Below are positions 9,077 through 19,962 of a stretch of DNA of 64,000 nucleotides, piece by piece (position 1 is the stretch's first letter; every line of letters starts with the position of its first letter). The stretch lies in the NCBI GenBank assembly GCA_000526255.1, contig JAFS01000001.1, forward strand, positions 558,001-622,000. The letters run 5' to 3'. The notes below the pieces were generated by a model that saw only the letters and a list, made by a program, of their open reading frames with translations, made no database searches and was not told the origin of the DNA. This stretch comes from Verrucomicrobia bacterium LP2A. GTDB lineage: Bacteria; Verrucomicrobiota; Verrucomicrobiia; Methylacidiphilales; Methylacidiphilaceae. Position numbers and translations under genes: made by a program.

Positions 9077-9721
9077 ATGATCTATCTCGAGGGATCCGGA
9101 AAGGATTTTGCAGGGCCCCCGCTTGCGCGGGAAGATCTGAACAGCGACCCGCTGAGGCAGTTTGTTTCCTGGTATCAGGAGGCGCTGCGGGTAGAGGCCG
9201 GCGATCCCTCGGCAGCCGCACTGGCCACTTCCTCCCGGAAGGGGAGGGTGCGTAGCCGGATGGTGCTGCTCAAGGCGATCGACGAGAGGGGTTTTCTCTT
9301 CTTCACCAATTACCGGAGCCGCAAGGGGAGAGACCTCGAAGAAAATCCCCAGGGAGCCTTTTCCTGCTTTTGGCCGGCCTCGCTGCGGCAAGTCTGTGCC
9401 CGGGGAGTAGTGGAAATGGTGTCCACGGAGGAGTCCTTTCGTTATTTTCAGAGTCGGCCGCTGCTGAGCCGTCTCTCCGCCTGGGCCTCCCCGCAAAGCG
9501 AGCCGATACCGACCGAGCGCGCTTTCCTGGAAAGCCGCCTCCGGGAGATGCGGGAACGGTTTGCCTCGGGCGAGGTTCCTCTGCCTCCCCATTGGGGCGG
9601 ATACCGCCTGGTGCCCGACGAGATCGAGTTTTGGCAGGGCCGGAGCAGTCGGCTCCACGATCGCTTCCTGTACGAGCGCGAGCCAGAAGGGGGATGGAGG
9701 GTGGAGCGACTGGCGCCCTAG
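9077..9721 (+). CDS. pdxH: Pyridoxamine 5'-phosphate oxidase
   Basis: FMN-dependent oxidase making pyridoxal 5'-phosphate from pyridoxine- or pyridoxamine-phosphate. Typical motifs are the RMVLLKAIDERGFLFFTNY strand pair, the FMN-binding SRKGRDLEENP, SAWASPQSEPI, and the C-terminal HWGGYRLVPDEIEFWQGR followed by RLHDR. The start at 9077 (ATG) gives a normal N-terminus; an upstream in-frame ATG at 9047 would add ten residues. Divergent from the 474-residue conserved gene. Confidence 0.94.
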   Translation: MIYLEGSGKDFAGPPLAREDLNSDPLRQFVSWYQEALRVEAGDPSAAALATSSRKGRVRSRMVLLKAIDERGFLFFTNYRSRKGRDLEENPQGAFSCFWPASLRQVCARGVVEMVSTEESFRYFQSRPLLSRLSAWASPQSEPIPTERAFLESRLREMRERFASGEVPLPPHWGGYRLVPDEIEFWQGRSSRLHDRFLYEREPEGGWRVERLAP

Positions 9722-9777
9722 AACCCGGGAAGCGGAGGCGCGGGACCGGCGGAAAAAAGACCAACGCCGCTTTAGGA

Positions 9778-9805
9778 TTGACAAAAGGCGTAAGGAACCG
9801 ATCTT
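9778..9805 (+). promoter_or_regulatory. Possible sigma-70 promoter for the cytochrome c gene
   Basis: A perfect -35 TTGACA at 9778-9783 is followed after 16 bases by a poor -10, GATCTT (9800-9805). It sits just before the cytochrome gene start at 9818. The weak -10 makes this tentative; the leader would be only a few bases. Confidence 0.3.
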
Positions 9806-9817
9806 GAGTGGGTTACG

Positions 9818-10345
9818 ATGAAGACATCCTTGCGCGATTGGATCGGTTCTCGTTCCCCATTTCTTTCTCGGGAAGCAGCCCGCAGCCACCGCTGGGCGGC
9901 GATCGTGGGCGGAGCGATCGGGCTGGCCCCGCTGGCGGCATTTTCCCAGGATTTGAAGCAGGGCGAGCAGCTTTATACGATGAACTGCGCCGCCTGCCAT
10001 CAGCCAACCGGCACCGGGATTCCGGCTGTCTATCCTCCCCTGGCGGGCTCCCCCATGATGACAGGGGGGTCGAAGCGGGCGATCGCGATCGCCCTCAACG
10101 GGCTGCAGGGCCCGATCACCGTCAACGGGATGCAGTACAACGGTCCGATGCAGCCGTGGAAGGCCATTTTGTCCGACGACAAGATCGCCGGGATCCTAAC
10201 CTACCTGCGGCAGGCATGGGGCAATAAGGGGACTCCGGTAACCGCGGAGCAGGTGAAGGCGGCCCGCGCGGAGTACGCCCAGCGGACCTCCCCCTTGACC
10301 GAAGCCGACCTCAACGCGATCCCCGACGAAGACGTCAAGCCGTAA
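9818..10345 (+). CDS. Periplasmic monoheme cytochrome c
   Basis: A 175-residue exported c-type cytochrome. Residues 1-44 form an arginine-containing leader with a hydrophobic core (AAIVGGAIGLAPLAAF) ending near FSQ-D. The heme motif CAACH is at 57-61, and GMQYNGPMQPW supplies candidate axial methionines. The fold resembles small electron-transfer cytochromes found with terminal oxidases or dehydrogenases; no partner is adjacent. The C-terminal 35 residues are a polar tail. Electron donor and acceptor cannot be assigned from sequence. Confidence 0.88.
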   Translation: MKTSLRDWIGSRSPFLSREAARSHRWAAIVGGAIGLAPLAAFSQDLKQGEQLYTMNCAACHQPTGTGIPAVYPPLAGSPMMTGGSKRAIAIALNGLQGPITVNGMQYNGPMQPWKAILSDDKIAGILTYLRQAWGNKGTPVTAEQVKAARAEYAQRTSPLTEADLNAIPDEDVKP

Positions 10346-10430
10346 CTGACGCTCTCACAAACATCCTCTTTCGGCGGGCCATGTCCACGATCGCGCATGA
10401 CCCGTCCGAGTGGGGAAGCGCTTCTCCGGG

Positions 10431-10643
10431 TCAGCGCCGGAAGAGCCAGAGGATTGCGCTCAGGAGCAGGCTGCCGAGCAGGCACGTAGTGATCGGAAGG
10501 AAGAAGCGCACGTTGCCCTTTTCGATCCGGATGTCGCCCGGGAGTCTCCCAATCCACTTGGGGTTGAACCCGAGGCTAATCAGCAGCCCGATCCCCGCGA
10601 GCAGAAGTCCCGTAATGAGCAGAAGGCGACCGATGGGTTGCAT
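10431..10643 (-). CDS. DUF2905 small membrane protein
   Basis: Seventy residues with two membrane segments (about 6-24 and 50-66) and the family core NPKWIGRLPGDIRIEKGNVRFFLPITTC. It matches DUF2905, a small inner-membrane family of unknown function. It starts 12 bp after the alaS stop on the same strand, with AGGA ahead of the ATG, so it is probably the last gene of a yebC-alaS-DUF2905 operon. Confidence 0.85.
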   Translation of the reverse strand: MQPIGRLLLITGLLLAGIGLLISLGFNPKWIGRLPGDIRIEKGNVRFFLPITTCLLGSLLLSAILWLFRR

Positions 10644-10655
10644 GGAGAGCGTTTC

Positions 10656-13400
<2,745 letters not shown>

Positions 13401-13407
13401 GGCTTTC

Positions 13408-14175
13408 CTATTTTCCCGGGACCGCAGCCACCGCCTGTTCCATCATTTCCGGCGCCATTTCGAAGTTGGCGAAGACATGCTGGACGTCGTCGTGTTCCTC
13501 CAGGGCGTCGAGCAGACGGAGGAGCGAGCGGGCGCTCTCCTCGTCCTTGATCGGGACGACGTTCTGAGGGAGATAGGCGAGGGAAGCCGACCCGATGGGG
13601 ATCTTCGCCGCTTCCAGGCTTTTGACGATTCCCTCCAGCCGGTCGGGCGATGAGATAATCTCAGTCGAGCCGTCCGCGGGCTGCACGTCCTCGGCCGAAG
13701 CCTCCACCGCGGCCTCGAAGACGCGATCGAACGGAACCTCGGATGCATCGACGCGGATGATGCCCTTCCGCTGGAAGAGCCAAGAGACGCTGCCCGATCC
13801 GGCCAGATTTCCTCCGTGGCGGGTGAAGAGGCTGCGGATCTCCGCCGCCGTTCGGTTCCGATTGTCGGTCGCCGCTTCGACCAGGACCGCGACGCCTCCC
13901 GGAGCGTACCCCTCGTAAAGGATCTCCTCGTAGGACTCGCCGGCGAGCTCGCCTGTTCCGCGCTGAATGGCCCGCGCAATGCTCTCAGAGGCGACTCCTT
14001 CGCTCTTTGCGGCTTCGACCGCTCGTCGCAGGCGCGGATTGAAGCTGGGATCCCCGCCGCCGAGCTTGGCGGCGAGCGCGATCTCCCGGACCAGATTGCT
14101 GAAGAGCTTCCCTTTCCGCGCGTCGGTCACCCCTTTCTGGTGCCGAACCTTTGCCCAGTGGCTATGTCCCGCCAT
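13408..14175 (-). CDS. yebC: YebC/PmpR family protein
   Basis: The 255-residue sequence begins AGHSHWAKVRHQKGVTDARKG and contains the long conserved YebC body, including the GGNLAGSGSVSWLFQRKG segment. The family was long annotated as transcriptional regulators; some members act on ribosomes to ease translation of proline stretches. That role would fit the neighbouring proline-rich gene and EF-P, but is inference. First gene of the yebC-alaS-DUF2905 block. Confidence 0.95.
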   Translation of the reverse strand: MAGHSHWAKVRHQKGVTDARKGKLFSNLVREIALAAKLGGGDPSFNPRLRRAVEAAKSEGVASESIARAIQRGTGELAGESYEEILYEGYAPGGVAVLVEAATDNRNRTAAEIRSLFTRHGGNLAGSGSVSWLFQRKGIIRVDASEVPFDRVFEAAVEASAEDVQPADGSTEIISSPDRLEGIVKSLEAAKIPIGSASLAYLPQNVVPIKDEESARSLLRLLDALEEHDDVQHVFANFEMAPEMMEQAVAAVPGK

Positions 14176-14288
14176 CGTTTCTCCCTTTTTGTAACAATTG
14201 GACGGGGCGCCTGAGGAAAGTCAACCCTTTGCACTCCCGCGGGAAAGGCTTCTTCCCCGCGGCGGGCCAGCCGGTTCGGTTCCGGAAA

Positions 14289-15431
14289 TCAAGAGTCGGC
14301 GAAAAGGTCCTGCTGCCAGCGGCACCAGCGCCCTTCGTCCAGAAGGCGTTCGGGCGCCCCTTGCGGATCTTGGGCGAGCTCCAGGAGGATAGGCTTCGGA
14401 GCGAGTACTCCCGCGTCAATGCCCAGAAGTGCTGAGAGGCGGCTGCGCCTCGCGTTGAGCTCCTCCAGACGCTGGGTCGCTGCGGAAGTCAGCCTGAGTC
14501 GTGGCCCCACGGGTGGGAAGAGCTCCTCCGGCGATTCCTTCGGATGGGCGAGCGCCTTCGCCAGCCGGGAGCGCTCCGCCTCTCCGAGGTGGCGCGGGAG
14601 CCATTTTGGCGGGACGGGCTCCTTGTGTGCGGCCGCCCAGATCGCCATGCGGAGCAGCAGCTCCGGGGGAACCAGCCGGAAGGGAGCCAGGTCGCGGCGA
14701 GCGGCCTCCTCTTCTCGCCACTCCCAGAGCGCGCGGAGGAAGGGGAGGGCCTTGGGGGGGAGCTCACGCCAGCCGCGAATTCTCCAGGCACCGGACCTTT
14801 CTGGCGTGGGTTCCCCCGTCTTGCGCCGGAGCCGCGCGCAGCTCTCCCGGTGCCAGTCGAGACGTCCCAGCCGGCGGAGCTCGTCCGAGAGCCGTTCCTG
14901 GAGGGGGCCGAGGTAGCGGACGTCCTGAGCCGCGTAGTTGAGCATGGTTGGCGAGAGCGGGCGCCTGGCCCAATCGGCCTTCTGACTCTCCTTGGCAAGC
15001 ACGATTCCAAAGAAGCGTTCGACCAGGGCCGCGTAGCCGATCGCCGGAAGGCCGCAAAGCTGGGCGGCGACCATCGTGTCGAAGATCGAGGGGGGATCGG
15101 CCGCCCCGGCTTCCCGCAGGAGCCGCCGATCGAAGTCCATCCCGTGGAGGATCCAGGGCGATCCTGCGAGCGGCGTCCATAAGGAGGAGGGGTCGAGGCC
15201 CAGGGTGTCGATGACGGCCGCCGTCTCTCCCTGTTGGATCGAGAGGACGCAGAGCCTGGCCTGGTAGTGGTGAAAGGAGGCCGATTCGGTGTCGAGCGCG
15301 ACGGGCTGGCCCGGTCGGAGCCGTATTAAAAAAGAGGCGAGCTCCGGATCGGAGTCGATCCAGGGGGCAGCCTGTGGTGTGGGCTTGGCAGCCGTTTTGG
15401 GCTTTCCAAGGCGAAGCTTGCGAAGAATCAT
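14289..15431 (-). CDS. rnd: Ribonuclease D
   Basis: A 3'-5' exoribonuclease for tRNA 3' processing. The DEDDy exonuclease motifs are visible: VALDTES (Asp, Glu), LHGMDFDRRLL (Asp), and YAAQDVRYLGPL (Tyr, Asp). An HRDC-type helical region follows, with PPKALPFLRALWEWREEEA as its first helix. The ATG at 15431 is preferred because the 17 extra residues of a GTG start at 15482 look non-coding; neither has a good ribosome binding site. The C-terminus ends QQDLFADS. Confidence 0.9.
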   Translation of the reverse strand: MILRKLRLGKPKTAAKPTPQAAPWIDSDPELASFLIRLRPGQPVALDTESASFHHYQARLCVLSIQQGETAAVIDTLGLDPSSLWTPLAGSPWILHGMDFDRRLLREAGAADPPSIFDTMVAAQLCGLPAIGYAALVERFFGIVLAKESQKADWARRPLSPTMLNYAAQDVRYLGPLQERLSDELRRLGRLDWHRESCARLRRKTGEPTPERSGAWRIRGWRELPPKALPFLRALWEWREEEAARRDLAPFRLVPPELLLRMAIWAAAHKEPVPPKWLPRHLGEAERSRLAKALAHPKESPEELFPPVGPRLRLTSAATQRLEELNARRSRLSALLGIDAGVLAPKPILLELAQDPQGAPERLLDEGRWCRWQQDLFADS

Positions 15432-15552
15432 CGGATGTAGTAGATAAGTAAACTTTTTCTTTCGCAAGCCTAGGAGGTTCACAAGCTTGAAAAGGGGCGG
15501 GCTGCCCGCGACCCCACGGGCTCGGAAGGCGAAAGAGTAGGAGAGGGATTCG

Positions 15553-16728
15553 ATGAGTTATTTGCCGCGAGTGAACAAGGTTTTTCCCGCTGCGAGCTTT
15601 TCGCACGAAGAGATTCGGCGCTACGGCCGACACCTGATCATGCCGGAGGTCACGCTTGAAGGGCAGAAAAAGCTCAAGGCTGCGCGCGTGCTCGCCGTGG
15701 GGACGGGAGGTCTCGGCTCGCCCCTGCTTCTCTATCTAGCGGCGGCGGGCGTGGGCCGGCTCGGTATCGTCGATTTCGACACGGTCGACGACTCGAATCT
15801 GCAGCGGCAGGTGCTTCACAAGACCCGCAACGTCGGCAAGCCAAAGATCGAATCGGCCATCGAGGCGATCCATGAGCTCAATCCCAACGTCGAGGTCGTC
15901 CCCTACCCGACGGCTCTCCGCGCGGAGAATGCGATCGAGATTCTTCGGGACTACGATGTCGTCGTCGACGGAACCGACAATTTCCCTACGCGCTACCTGG
16001 TCAACGATGCCTGCGTGCTCCTGGGAAAACCAAACGTCTACGGGAGCATCTTCCGCTTCGAGGGGCAGGCGACGGTCTTCTGGGCGGAAAAAGGACCGTG
16101 CTATCGCTGCCTCTATCCGGAGCCTCCCGACCCCGGCATGGTGCCGAGCTGTGCGGAGGGGGGAGTGCTCGGCGTCCTGCCCGGACTGATCGGGATGGTG
16201 CAGGCCATCGAGACGGTGAAGCTCATTCTCGGTCTGGGCGATCCCCTGATCGGCCGGCTGCTCCTTTTTGACGCCCTGGGCATGGAGTTCCGGGAGTTTC
16301 GGCTGCGGAAAGATCCCGCCTGTCCGATCTGCGGTGTCGAGCGGACGATCCGCGAGTTGGTCGATTACGAGGCCTTTTGCGGCATCGTGGCTCCCGTAGC
16401 CGCCAACGAGCTGCCGGAGTTGACGGTCCAGGAGCTCAAGCGGCGACTCGACGAGCGGGCGGACTTCGATCTGATCGACGTGCGCGAGCATCACGAGTAC
16501 CAGATTTCGCGGATTCCCGGGGCAAAGGTGATCCCTCTCTCGGAGTTCCATCAGCGCATCCACGAGCTCGACCCGGCCCGGGAGATCGTGATCCACTGCA
16601 AGGCGGGGATTCGATCCGCCAAGGCCTGCCGACTGCTCTTTGACGCGGGGTTCCGGAAGGTGCAGAACGTCGCGGGGGGCATCGACGCCTGGAGCCTGGA
16701 GATCGATCCATCCGTGCCGCGCTACTAA
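15553..16728 (+). CDS. moeZ: ThiF/MoeB adenylyltransferase fused to a rhodanese domain (MoeZ-like)
   Basis: A 391-residue two-domain enzyme that activates the C-terminus of a ubiquitin-like sulfur carrier (MoaD, ThiS or similar) and delivers sulfur. The E1-like domain (about 1-260) has the nucleotide loop VGTGGLGSP, the DFDTVDDSNLQRQ motif, paired CYRC and CPIC zinc ligands, and PSCAEGGVLGVLPG with the conserved cysteine. The rhodanese domain (about 290-391) ends in the active loop HCKAGIRS. An AGGAGAGGG Shine-Dalgarno precedes the ATG. Whether it serves molybdopterin, thiamin or cysteine synthesis is open; a molybdenum sulfite dehydrogenase gene lies later in the window. Confidence 0.93.
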   Translation: MSYLPRVNKVFPAASFSHEEIRRYGRHLIMPEVTLEGQKKLKAARVLAVGTGGLGSPLLLYLAAAGVGRLGIVDFDTVDDSNLQRQVLHKTRNVGKPKIESAIEAIHELNPNVEVVPYPTALRAENAIEILRDYDVVVDGTDNFPTRYLVNDACVLLGKPNVYGSIFRFEGQATVFWAEKGPCYRCLYPEPPDPGMVPSCAEGGVLGVLPGLIGMVQAIETVKLILGLGDPLIGRLLLFDALGMEFREFRLRKDPACPICGVERTIRELVDYEAFCGIVAPVAANELPELTVQELKRRLDERADFDLIDVREHHEYQISRIPGAKVIPLSEFHQRIHELDPAREIVIHCKAGIRSAKACRLLFDAGFRKVQNVAGGIDAWSLEIDPSVPRY

Positions 16729-16786
16729 AAAGAACTTCTGGCAAAACCTCTCCGCCTAGTAGGCTAAAAAGCCACAGCTTGTGTTC

Positions 16787-16814
16787 TTGTGAGCAGCGCG
16801 TCCGGCGTTATAAT
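16787..16814 (+). promoter_or_regulatory. Predicted sigma-70 promoter upstream of clpS
   Basis: A perfect -10 TATAAT at 16809-16814 lies 16 bases after TTGTGA at 16787-16792, which matches the -35 consensus at four of six positions. It would start transcription near 16821, giving a leader of about 45 bases for clpS. Confidence 0.55.
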
Positions 16815-16867
16815 TCGTCTTTGGACTGGCAAGCTCAACCTGGAAATGTGGGAAAGCGGCGGAAGCG

Positions 16868-17167
16868 ATGGAGCAGATAGCATTCCCGGAGACCATCCAC
16901 GAAGAGGTTGTTGACGAAAAGGTGCGCGACGCCTTCGAGCGTCGCTGGGGCGTGATCGTCTGGAACGATCCGGTCAACCTCATGAGCTATGTGGTCTACG
17001 TCTTCCAGCGCGTGCTCAAGATGAGCAAGCAGGAAGCCACCCGCCACATGATGGAGGTCCACAACAAAGGGAAGAGCCTCGTCGCCCAGGAAACGCGAGA
17101 GCGGGCCGAGTTCCTCGTTCATCAACTGCAACGGTTCGGGTTGCAAGCAACGATGGAGCTCGGGTGA
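16868..17167 (+). CDS. clpS: ATP-dependent Clp protease adaptor ClpS
   Basis: A 99-residue N-recognin adaptor that delivers N-degron substrates to ClpA/ClpC. The diagnostic VIVWNDPVNLMSYVVYVFQ strand-helix and the KQEATRHMMEVHNKGKSLVA helix are present, with the His residues of the N-degron pocket. The N-terminal extension is short. Its stop overlaps the GTG start of the next gene (GTGA), so the two are translationally coupled. Confidence 0.94.
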   Translation: MEQIAFPETIHEEVVDEKVRDAFERRWGVIVWNDPVNLMSYVVYVFQRVLKMSKQEATRHMMEVHNKGKSLVAQETRERAEFLVHQLQRFGLQATMELG

Positions 17168-17682
17168 AGATCGAGCGTCATCCGGACGCGACCCTCTTCC
17201 GCTTCGAACCGGGAGAGCGGGAGATCTTGGTCTCCTCGCTCCTCGAGCTCCGTAAGCACTACCAGACCGACTTATCCCAGATGTCGGAAGCGATGCAGAG
17301 CCATTGGCGAGGGGTCTTGACCCGGGGTGAGGGGTCCGAGGAGGAAGGGGAGATCGCGGGTGCGGCTGAGGAGCTGGAAGCCGAGCGGCTCAGTTGGCGT
17401 CCAGAGCGGGTGACGCTTCTCAACCAGTGGCTCGCGCCGGAAAGCCCGCTTCAAAACGCTTCTCAACCCTCCCTGCGGCTCAGCCGAGGAGAGGTCGACG
17501 AATTTCTTGCGATGCTCAACGACCGGCGTCTCACGCTCGCGGTCGCCCAAGGGATCACCGATGAGCAGATGGAGTGGAATCCACTGACCGTCAAAGCGCG
17601 CGATCTCCAGCGTGCGCTCTGGGAAATCCATTTCCTCGCCTATCTTCAGGAAGGCTGCGTCTCCGCTTTCCTGGAGGAATAG
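17164..17682 (+). CDS. DUF2017-like protein coupled to clpS
   Basis: A 172-residue soluble protein starting at a GTG that overlaps the clpS stop codon. Its layout (RHPDATLFRFEPGEREIL near the start, a helical core, and ITDEQMEWNPL near residue 134) resembles the DUF2017 family, which is often found directly after clpS. The function of the family is unknown. The coupling suggests a role in N-degron handling or Clp regulation, which is inference from position only. Confidence 0.65.
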   Translation: MKIERHPDATLFRFEPGEREILVSSLLELRKHYQTDLSQMSEAMQSHWRGVLTRGEGSEEEGEIAGAAEELEAERLSWRPERVTLLNQWLAPESPLQNASQPSLRLSRGEVDEFLAMLNDRRLTLAVAQGITDEQMEWNPLTVKARDLQRALWEIHFLAYLQEGCVSAFLEE

Positions 17683-17757
17683 CCCGATTGCGGGCTTCTC
17701 CGGGAAATCAAAAGCCCGGTGGTTGCGGTCTTCCTTCCAACCGTGGTAAACGGGGGC

Positions 17758-18495
17758 ATGAAACGATCCATTCCGAACGAAATTCGCAATGCCCAAGGGG
17801 AACGACTCGACTTCGCCTACCAGGGAGGATCGCCCGATAATCCGACTCTGGTCGTGATCGGCCACGGCATTACCGCCCACAAGGATAGGCCGATGCTGAT
17901 CGAACTCTCCAACGTGCTTTCCCGCAATGGGATTCATTCCCTGCGCTTTTCCTTCTCCGGCAACGGGGCGTCGGAAGGGAAGTTCGAGGAGTTTACTCCC
18001 AGCAAGGAGGTAGCGGACCTGGGCTCGGTTCTCGACGCCCTTGGGGACTGGCATGTGGGCTATGCGGGGCATAGCCTCGGGGCGCTTGTGGGGGTCTTAC
18101 GGGCGAGCGAGGATTCGCGCATCCGTTTCCTGATCTCGGTCGCCGGGATGGCCCATTCGGCCGCCTTCGCCAAGCGCGAGTTCGGAGAGGTGACACCAGG
18201 AGCGGGTTGCATGTGGGACATGCCGCAGTTCCCCCTCTCCCGGGCGCTGATCGACGACATGAACCGGATTGGCAGCGTGGTGGAGACTGCGCGGAAGATC
18301 CGGGTGCCCTGGTTCTTCGTCTATGGCCTCGCCGATGATGTTGTGCCTCCCCAAGACTCGAAGGATCTCTTTGCAGTGGCTTCCGGACCGAAACGGCTTG
18401 TTGAGATTCCCGGGTCGGATCATCTCTTTCCCGACGCTCATGCCACGACCATGGCGAACGCCGTCGCCTCGTGGCTCAAGGAGCTGAAGCCCTAA
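17758..18495 (+). CDS. Alpha/beta hydrolase
   Basis: A 245-residue serine hydrolase. The nucleophile elbow GHSLG follows GYA; the acid is likely in YGLADDVVPP and the catalytic histidine in PGSDHLF. The oxyanion-side motif GHGITAHKDRP is typical of the acyl-esterase/peptidase subgroup related to BAAT- and S9-like hydrolases. No signal peptide, so cytoplasmic. The ATG at 17758 is chosen; an upstream GTG at 17719 would add an unconvincing leader. Substrate unknown. Confidence 0.85.
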   Translation: MKRSIPNEIRNAQGERLDFAYQGGSPDNPTLVVIGHGITAHKDRPMLIELSNVLSRNGIHSLRFSFSGNGASEGKFEEFTPSKEVADLGSVLDALGDWHVGYAGHSLGALVGVLRASEDSRIRFLISVAGMAHSAAFAKREFGEVTPGAGCMWDMPQFPLSRALIDDMNRIGSVVETARKIRVPWFFVYGLADDVVPPQDSKDLFAVASGPKRLVEIPGSDHLFPDAHATTMANAVASWLKELKP

Positions 18496-18511
18496 GAGGA
18501 GTTCTCTTCTT

Positions 18512-18549
18512 GGGACGGCCTCGGGAGGCGCTACGCCCGAGGCTGTCCC
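18512..18549 (+). terminator. Strong hairpin after the hydrolase gene
   Basis: A 14-bp stem (18512-18525 with 18536-18549, one G-T pair) closes a 10-base loop 16 bp after the hydrolase stop codon. No run of T follows, so it may act as an mRNA-stabilising hairpin or a terminator that does not need a U-tract. Confidence 0.45.
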
Positions 18550-18648
18550 GGCGAGCCGCAAAGGCCGCCCATCGCTTTTTACGGAGGCGCGGCATCGGCT
18601 TGACTTTTACGGCTTTTCTCCGAGACTGCGTTACCACGCAGCGCAGCC

Positions 18649-19962
18649 ATGTCAGGGCGGGAGAGGGGGGAGCTGGATCGTGAAATCGGCCAAGGCGGAG
18701 ACGGCGACTTCACGAGGCGACGTAAGTACTTACTCTCTGTAAGTTCTTATTGCGGAAGAGTGTTGCTTTCTGGTCTGACGTTTTCTGGCTCGGTGCTTCC
18801 CTTCTCCAGGGCTCCCTTCGAGCATCGGGGAAAGCCGGGGAGAGCGACTTGGGGACGATCTCGACGCCGAAGCTGCCGGAACCACCCGCGTGGATGGAGG
18901 GACCTCGTCCTTCCCAGCGCCTGGATCGGGGCCGCTTCCCTCTTGCTCGCCGGCTGCGCCTACCTGCCCAAGGATAGCAAGCCCGCGACTCCGCTGGCCC
19001 CCCCCGCGATGGCGACGACCGTCGCTTCAGTCCCGGCGGAGACGGTCTCGGTTGCCACTCAGTGGCCTCAGAACTTCTGGTGGCGGAGCCTCGATTGCCG
19101 GGAGCTCGATCGAATCATGCACCTGGCGCTCACGAGCAACCCGGACCTCCGGGCCACGATCGACCGTGTCCACCAGGCATGGGCGATGGCCGCCGGGGCC
19201 CGCGGGCGCTACCTCCCTTCGGTCGGACTGCGCCCGTGGCTGGCCAGCTCGACCTTTGGTGTCTGGGGCTTCCCGGGCTCGAGCTTCTTTGGCCCATTTG
19301 GCAACAACTCGTTCTTCTTTGCGGATATCATCCCTCTCTTTACCAGTTACCATGTCGATCTCTGGGGGGAAGATCGTGCCCGGGTTCGTGCGGCCGTAGG
19401 GGAGGCCCGCGCGGAGGAGTCCGAAGTCGCCGTTGCCCGGCTACTGCTGGGTGCCACCGTGGCTCGGCGGTATGTGCGGCTCGCCGCGGCGGAAGAGGAA
19501 CTCCGCCTGGCGCGACGGAGAGAGGATCTCGCCAGCGAGCTGCTCTCCCTTTCCCGAGTGCGGGGCGGCCAAGGGGTCGACAGCCTCTTTCCGGTGCATA
19601 CGGCCGAAGAACGCTTGGAGCAGGCGCGTCAGGATGTGGCCGGGCTCGAGCGGGAGAGCCAGAGCCTGAGAAATGAAATTGCCCGGCTTTCCGGGCAGGG
19701 GCCGGACTGGGGACGGACCCTGGTCGTCTCCGAGACGAGCTTCCCCCGGCGCTTCCCTCTGCCCGAGCGGACCGCCTTCGACCTCCTGGGCCACCGGCCG
19801 GATGTTGCCGTAGCGCGCTGGAGCGCGCAAGCCGCTGCCAACCAGGTAAAGGTGGCGAAAACCGCATTCTATCCGAACCTCAACCTGGTTGCCTGGCTCG
19901 GCTTTCAAACCGTTCCTAAAACCATAGACCACCATTCCACTACCAAGGAAGGTCGTCGATGA
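18649..19962 (+). pseudogene. RND efflux outer-membrane lipoprotein (OprM/NodT-like), 3' end lost
   Basis: TolC-superfamily outer-membrane channel of a tripartite efflux pump. A lipobox LLLAGC places the acylated cysteine at codon 103 of the open frame, so the true start must lie nearer, around 18760-18900, probably at a non-ATG codon. Recognisable blocks are NPDLRATIDRVHQAWA, the central YHVDLWGEDRARVRAAVGEA, LLGATVARRYVRLAAAEEEL, LLGHRPDVAVARWSAQAAANQVKVAKTAFYPNLNL. Family likeness stops at about 19915, where the IS607 element begins; the last 15 codons are element sequence. Roughly 120 C-terminal residues are missing and are not found on the other side. The channel should be non-functional. 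Confidence 0.85.
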
